Source: Kitasatospora sp. NBC_00240 (GTDB taxonomy: Bacteria; Actinomycetota; Actinomycetes; Streptomycetales; Streptomycetaceae). From it: a stretch of DNA of 64,000 bases. Made by a program: the position numbers and the translations under genes. Each line of letters begins with the position of its first letter. The stretch's first letter is position 1. This document shows positions 61,972 through 64,000 of the stretch, piece by piece. The stretch spans positions 6,758,001 through 6,822,000 of the forward strand of contig NZ_JAPEMU010000001.1 of assembly GCF_026342405.1 (NCBI RefSeq). Reading direction: 5' to 3'. The notes beneath the pieces are model-generated. The model saw only the letters and a program-made list of their open reading frames with translations. It ran no database searches and was not told where the DNA came from.

Positions 61972-62517
61972 TCAGCCGGCGGCCAGCCGGAACTCCAGGT
62001 CACCGAACCGCACCTGGTCACCCGGCCGGACCCGGACGGCGCCGGCCACCCGCCGACCGTTCACATGCGTCCCGTTCGTCGAACCCAGGTCGTACAGCAC
62101 CCAGCCGCCACCCTCGCGCCGCAGTTCGGCGTGGGCGCGCGAGACCGAGGAGTCGCTCAGTCGCAGGCCCGACCCGGGGAGCCGGCCGATGGTCAGCAGC
62201 CCGCTGCCCGCCTCCGGCAGCTGCAGCCCCGGCAGCCGCTCCAGCCGCCAGGCGTCCCGCAGGCCGACCCCGAAGGCCGAGAACCGGCCCACCGTCCGCA
62301 GCAGCAGCCGGGACACCGGCCGGCCGTTCGGCAGGTCGGCCAGTACGGCGTCCAGCTCGGCCCGGCTGCGGGCCTGGAGGACGATCTCCATCCGGGTCAT
62401 GAAGGTGTGGTGCGACAGCCGGCCGCTCCCGGCGCCCTCACGCAGCAGATCGAGCGCCAGCTCCCGCTCGGCCTCGGACGGGCGTTCCACCCGGGTCCGG
62501 AAATCAGGAGTGCTCAT
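61972..62517 (-). CDS. DUF1707 and FHA domain protein
   Basis: A 181-residue protein. Residues about 12-62 form a DUF1707 domain (RPSEAERELALDLLREGAGSGRLS), and about 88-175 an FHA domain with SVSRAHAELRRE and GSTNGTHVNGRRV, the phosphothreonine-binding residues. It should bind a phosphorylated partner of a Ser/Thr kinase; no kinase is adjacent. CAGGAGTGCTC... ATG 62517 is used. DUF1707 usually stands at the N-terminus of membrane proteins, but there is no membrane helix here. Confidence 0.9.
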   Translation of the reverse strand: MSTPDFRTRVERPSEAERELALDLLREGAGSGRLSHHTFMTRMEIVLQARSRAELDAVLADLPNGRPVSRLLLRTVGRFSAFGVGLRDAWRLERLPGLQLPEAGSGLLTIGRLPGSGLRLSDSSVSRAHAELRREGGGWVLYDLGSTNGTHVNGRRVAGAVRVRPGDQVRFGDLEFRLAAG

Positions 62518-62617
62518 GCGCTGATTGTCGGGCCGCCCGGACCGCACTGTCCAGAAGCCGGTGGGCACCCCACCCGCCCTTCCGTCGTGCCCCACCGGTC
62601 CCGTCGCGGTCCGGCCG

Positions 62618-63169
62618 TCAGGCCTTCCGGGCCGCGGCCAGGATCTTGTGCAGGGTGTGCAGGAACCGCCCGGTGCCCTGACCCGGGTACGACTTGCCGA
62701 AGACGGCCCCCGGGTTGCTGCTCATCCGGCCGCCCTGCAGGTGCATCACCACGTACGCGGCGCCCGGGTCGGCGCCGACGATCTCGTAGTCGCCCTTGGC
62801 GGACCGCTGCGGCAGCTCGTAGCCGTCGGGCAGCGGCTCGGAGAGGAACACCACCACCAGCCGGGTGTCCTGGTCGGCCTCGTGGCCGGCGAACGGCTCG
62901 GCGTCGAGCAGGGCCGCGACCTCCTCCACCGTGCGCAGCATGGCCGGCACGGCGTATCCGAGGGAGGCCTCCAGGTGCTGCTCGATCCGCCGGGTCAGCT
63001 CCGCCCGGTCACTCGCGTCGGTGCGGAAGAAGACGTTCCCGCTCTGGATGTAGCTGCGGACCTCGCCCAGCCCCAGCTCGGTGAACAGGTCGCGCAGCCG
63101 CTCCATCTTCACGGTGCGCCCGCCCACGTTCACGGCCCGCAGGAACGCGATGTACGTCGTGTCGCTCAT
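62618..63169 (-). CDS. DUF1697 family protein
   Basis: A 183-residue protein. TTYIAFLRAVNVGGR, VRSYIQSGNVFF and the terminal PGQGTGRFLHTLHKIL are typical DUF1697 signatures; function is unknown (suggested nucleic-acid-related). The ATG at 63169 lies six bases after CACACT, so the mRNA is probably leaderless. It is divergent from the PPOX gene across a mirrored promoter. Confidence 0.92.
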   Translation of the reverse strand: MSDTTYIAFLRAVNVGGRTVKMERLRDLFTELGLGEVRSYIQSGNVFFRTDASDRAELTRRIEQHLEASLGYAVPAMLRTVEEVAALLDAEPFAGHEADQDTRLVVVFLSEPLPDGYELPQRSAKGDYEIVGADPGAAYVVMHLQGGRMSSNPGAVFGKSYPGQGTGRFLHTLHKILAAARKA

Positions 63170-63172
63170 CCG

Positions 63173-63232
63173 GCCAGTGTGGCACCGGCCCTGCCGAGCA
63201 GGCCGGTTGCCAGGGCCCGGTGCGACACTGGC
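63173..63232. promoter_or_regulatory. Mirror-image divergent promoter with 16-bp dyad
   Basis: 63173-63188 and 63217-63232 are inverted copies with one mismatch. Each carries an ACACT that ends exactly six bases before an ATG (63236 on plus, 63169 on minus), fitting a leaderless TANNNT-type -10 on both strands. One dimeric regulator may cover both promoters. Confidence 0.75.
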
Positions 63233-63235
63233 GGC

Positions 63236-63706
63236 ATGGCAACCTGGCAGGATTTCGAGCAGCAGGCGCCGGACCTGGCCCCCGCCGTGCGGGCCCGTTT
63301 CGAGGCCGCCAGGCATCACGTGCTGGCGACGCTCCGGCTGGACGGCGCGCCGAGGGTGAGCGGTACGGAGGTCCGCTTCATCGGCGCGGATCTGACGCTC
63401 GGTTCGATGGACGGCGCGGTGAAGGCCCGCGACCTGCGGCGGGACGGGCGCTTCGCGCTGCACAGCAACCCGGGGGACGCCACGATGGCAGACGGTGACG
63501 CCAAGCTGGCCGGCCGCGCCGTGGAGATCACCGACGAGGTCGAGCTGACGGCGTACGAGTCGGAGCTGCCCACGGCGCCGCCCGGCCCGTTCCACGCCTT
63601 TCGGCTGGAGCTCGACCAGGCGGTGCTCACCACGGTCGAGGACGGCGTCCTGGTGATCCGCTCCTGGCGGCCCGGCGAGCCGATCACGACCGTCCGACGG
63701 GACTGA
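63236..63706 (+). CDS. Pyridoxamine 5'-phosphate oxidase-fold protein
   Basis: A 156-residue split-barrel flavin/F420-binding-type protein. HHVLATLRLDGAPRVSGTEVRF and LTLGSMDGAVKARDLRRDGRFALH fit the PPOX/FDOR families of actinobacteria, which reduce or bind flavin, F420 or heme. Which cofactor is used cannot be told. ATG 63236 directly follows a -10-like GACACT, so translation is probably leaderless. Confidence 0.88.
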   Translation: MATWQDFEQQAPDLAPAVRARFEAARHHVLATLRLDGAPRVSGTEVRFIGADLTLGSMDGAVKARDLRRDGRFALHSNPGDATMADGDAKLAGRAVEITDEVELTAYESELPTAPPGPFHAFRLELDQAVLTTVEDGVLVIRSWRPGEPITTVRRD

Positions 63707-63744
63707 CCGCGCGGGGCCGGCCGTTCGGACGGCCCCGCGCGGTC
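63705..63744 (+). terminator. 15-bp hairpin overlapping the PPOX stop codon
   Basis: Arms 63705-63719 and 63730-63744 are perfectly complementary; the left arm starts on the G of the TGA stop. It also lies just past the end of the convergent ArsC-family gene. Confidence 0.85.
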
Positions 63745-63763
63745 GGTCCCGTCGGCCCCGGAC

Positions 63764-64000
63764 TCAGCGCTTGGCGGGCAGGACGGACTTCACGGCCTCC
63801 GGCGTCCGCGCGACGATCGCATGACCGTCGTCCGCCGTGATGATCGGGCGCTGGATCAGGATCGGGTGCTCGGCCAGGGCCGCGATCCAGCGGGCCCGGT
63901 CGCCGGGCTCGCGCGTCCACTCCTTCATCCCGGCGTCCTTGGCGGCCTGCTCGTCCAGCCGGGTGATGTCCCACGGTTCGAGCGAGAGCCGCTCCAGCAC
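63764..64000 (-). CDS. ArsC-family (arsenate reductase-like) protein, N-terminus beyond the window
   Basis: The last 78 codons of an ArsC/YffB-type thioredoxin-fold protein: LERLSLEPWDITR, DRARWIAALAEHPILIQRPII and DDGHAIVARTPEAV are the family's C-terminal features. The base at the right edge is a GTG codon that is internal, so the true start and the CX5R active site lie outside. A reductase of arsenate or a related regulatory protein. Confidence 0.88.
   Translation of the reverse strand: MLERLSLEPWDITRLDEQAAKDAGMKEWTREPGDRARWIAALAEHPILIQRPIITADDGHAIVARTPEAVKSVLPAKR

Overview
The window is very GC-rich actinomycete DNA, most probably Streptomyces or Kitasatospora (family Streptomycetaceae). 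This rests on base composition, frequent GTG starts, and gene content: SARP/AfsR-type regulator, DrrAB exporter, F420-dependent oxidoreductase, modular secreted amylase, pullulanase and protease, and a panB / nadE / glnA2 / glnE block typical of actinobacteria. It looks chromosomal. I found no rRNA, tRNA, CRISPR array, insertion sequence or phage.

Region 1 (1-4.3 kb) is the edge of a polyketide-type gene cluster extending off the left side. Three minus-strand genes (ANL ligase, 5-aminolevulinate synthase, second ANL ligase) match the triad that makes and attaches the C5N unit (2-amino-3-hydroxycyclopent-2-enone). A truncated, frameshifted start of a type I polyketide synthase follows. Region 2 (4.4-14.2 kb) is housekeeping and small-protein territory: PadR regulator, prim-pol-like protein, methionine aminopeptidase, AraC/DUF1772 divergent pair, MFS exporter, F420-dependent NADP reductase, M50 protease. 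Region 3 (14.5-25.2 kb) holds a large SARP-NB-ARC regulator, DrrAB, panB, an MFS drug exporter with a TetR regulator and twin operators, and an endonuclease/exonuclease/phosphatase-fold membrane protein.

Region 4 (25.2-36.8 kb) carries nadE, glnA2 and glnE. Between glnA2 and glnE lies a candidate surface-polysaccharide locus: a secreted GH16-like protein divergent from UDP-GlcNAc 2-epimerase, a 51-residue membrane peptide and a processive GT2 synthase, headed by an AT-rich leader. I rate this the best candidate for an undescribed system. Region 5 (36.8-53.1 kb) is nutrient acquisition: PAP2 membrane protein, secreted amylase-pullulanase, M4 metalloprotease, amtB-glnK with a GlnR-like box but no glnD, an ECF sigma factor with a membrane partner, and a secreted alpha-amylase. 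The two starch genes share a TTGCTGAAAC element.

Region 6 (53.4-64 kb) is mixed: SDR, lipoprotein esterase, hemerythrin-like protein, FAD monooxygenase with divergent TetR and paired operators, GNAT, a DUF1152 gene broken by a short repeat, an FHA protein, a DUF1697/PPOX divergent pair with a near-perfect dyad, and an ArsC-family gene cut by the right edge.

Many genes end in long GC hairpins and several appear leaderless (nadE, DUF1152, DUF1697, PPOX). Starts were moved from the longest frame wherever a Shine-Dalgarno (SD) sequence or -10 element supported another codon. All function calls come from reading the sequence without database searches.
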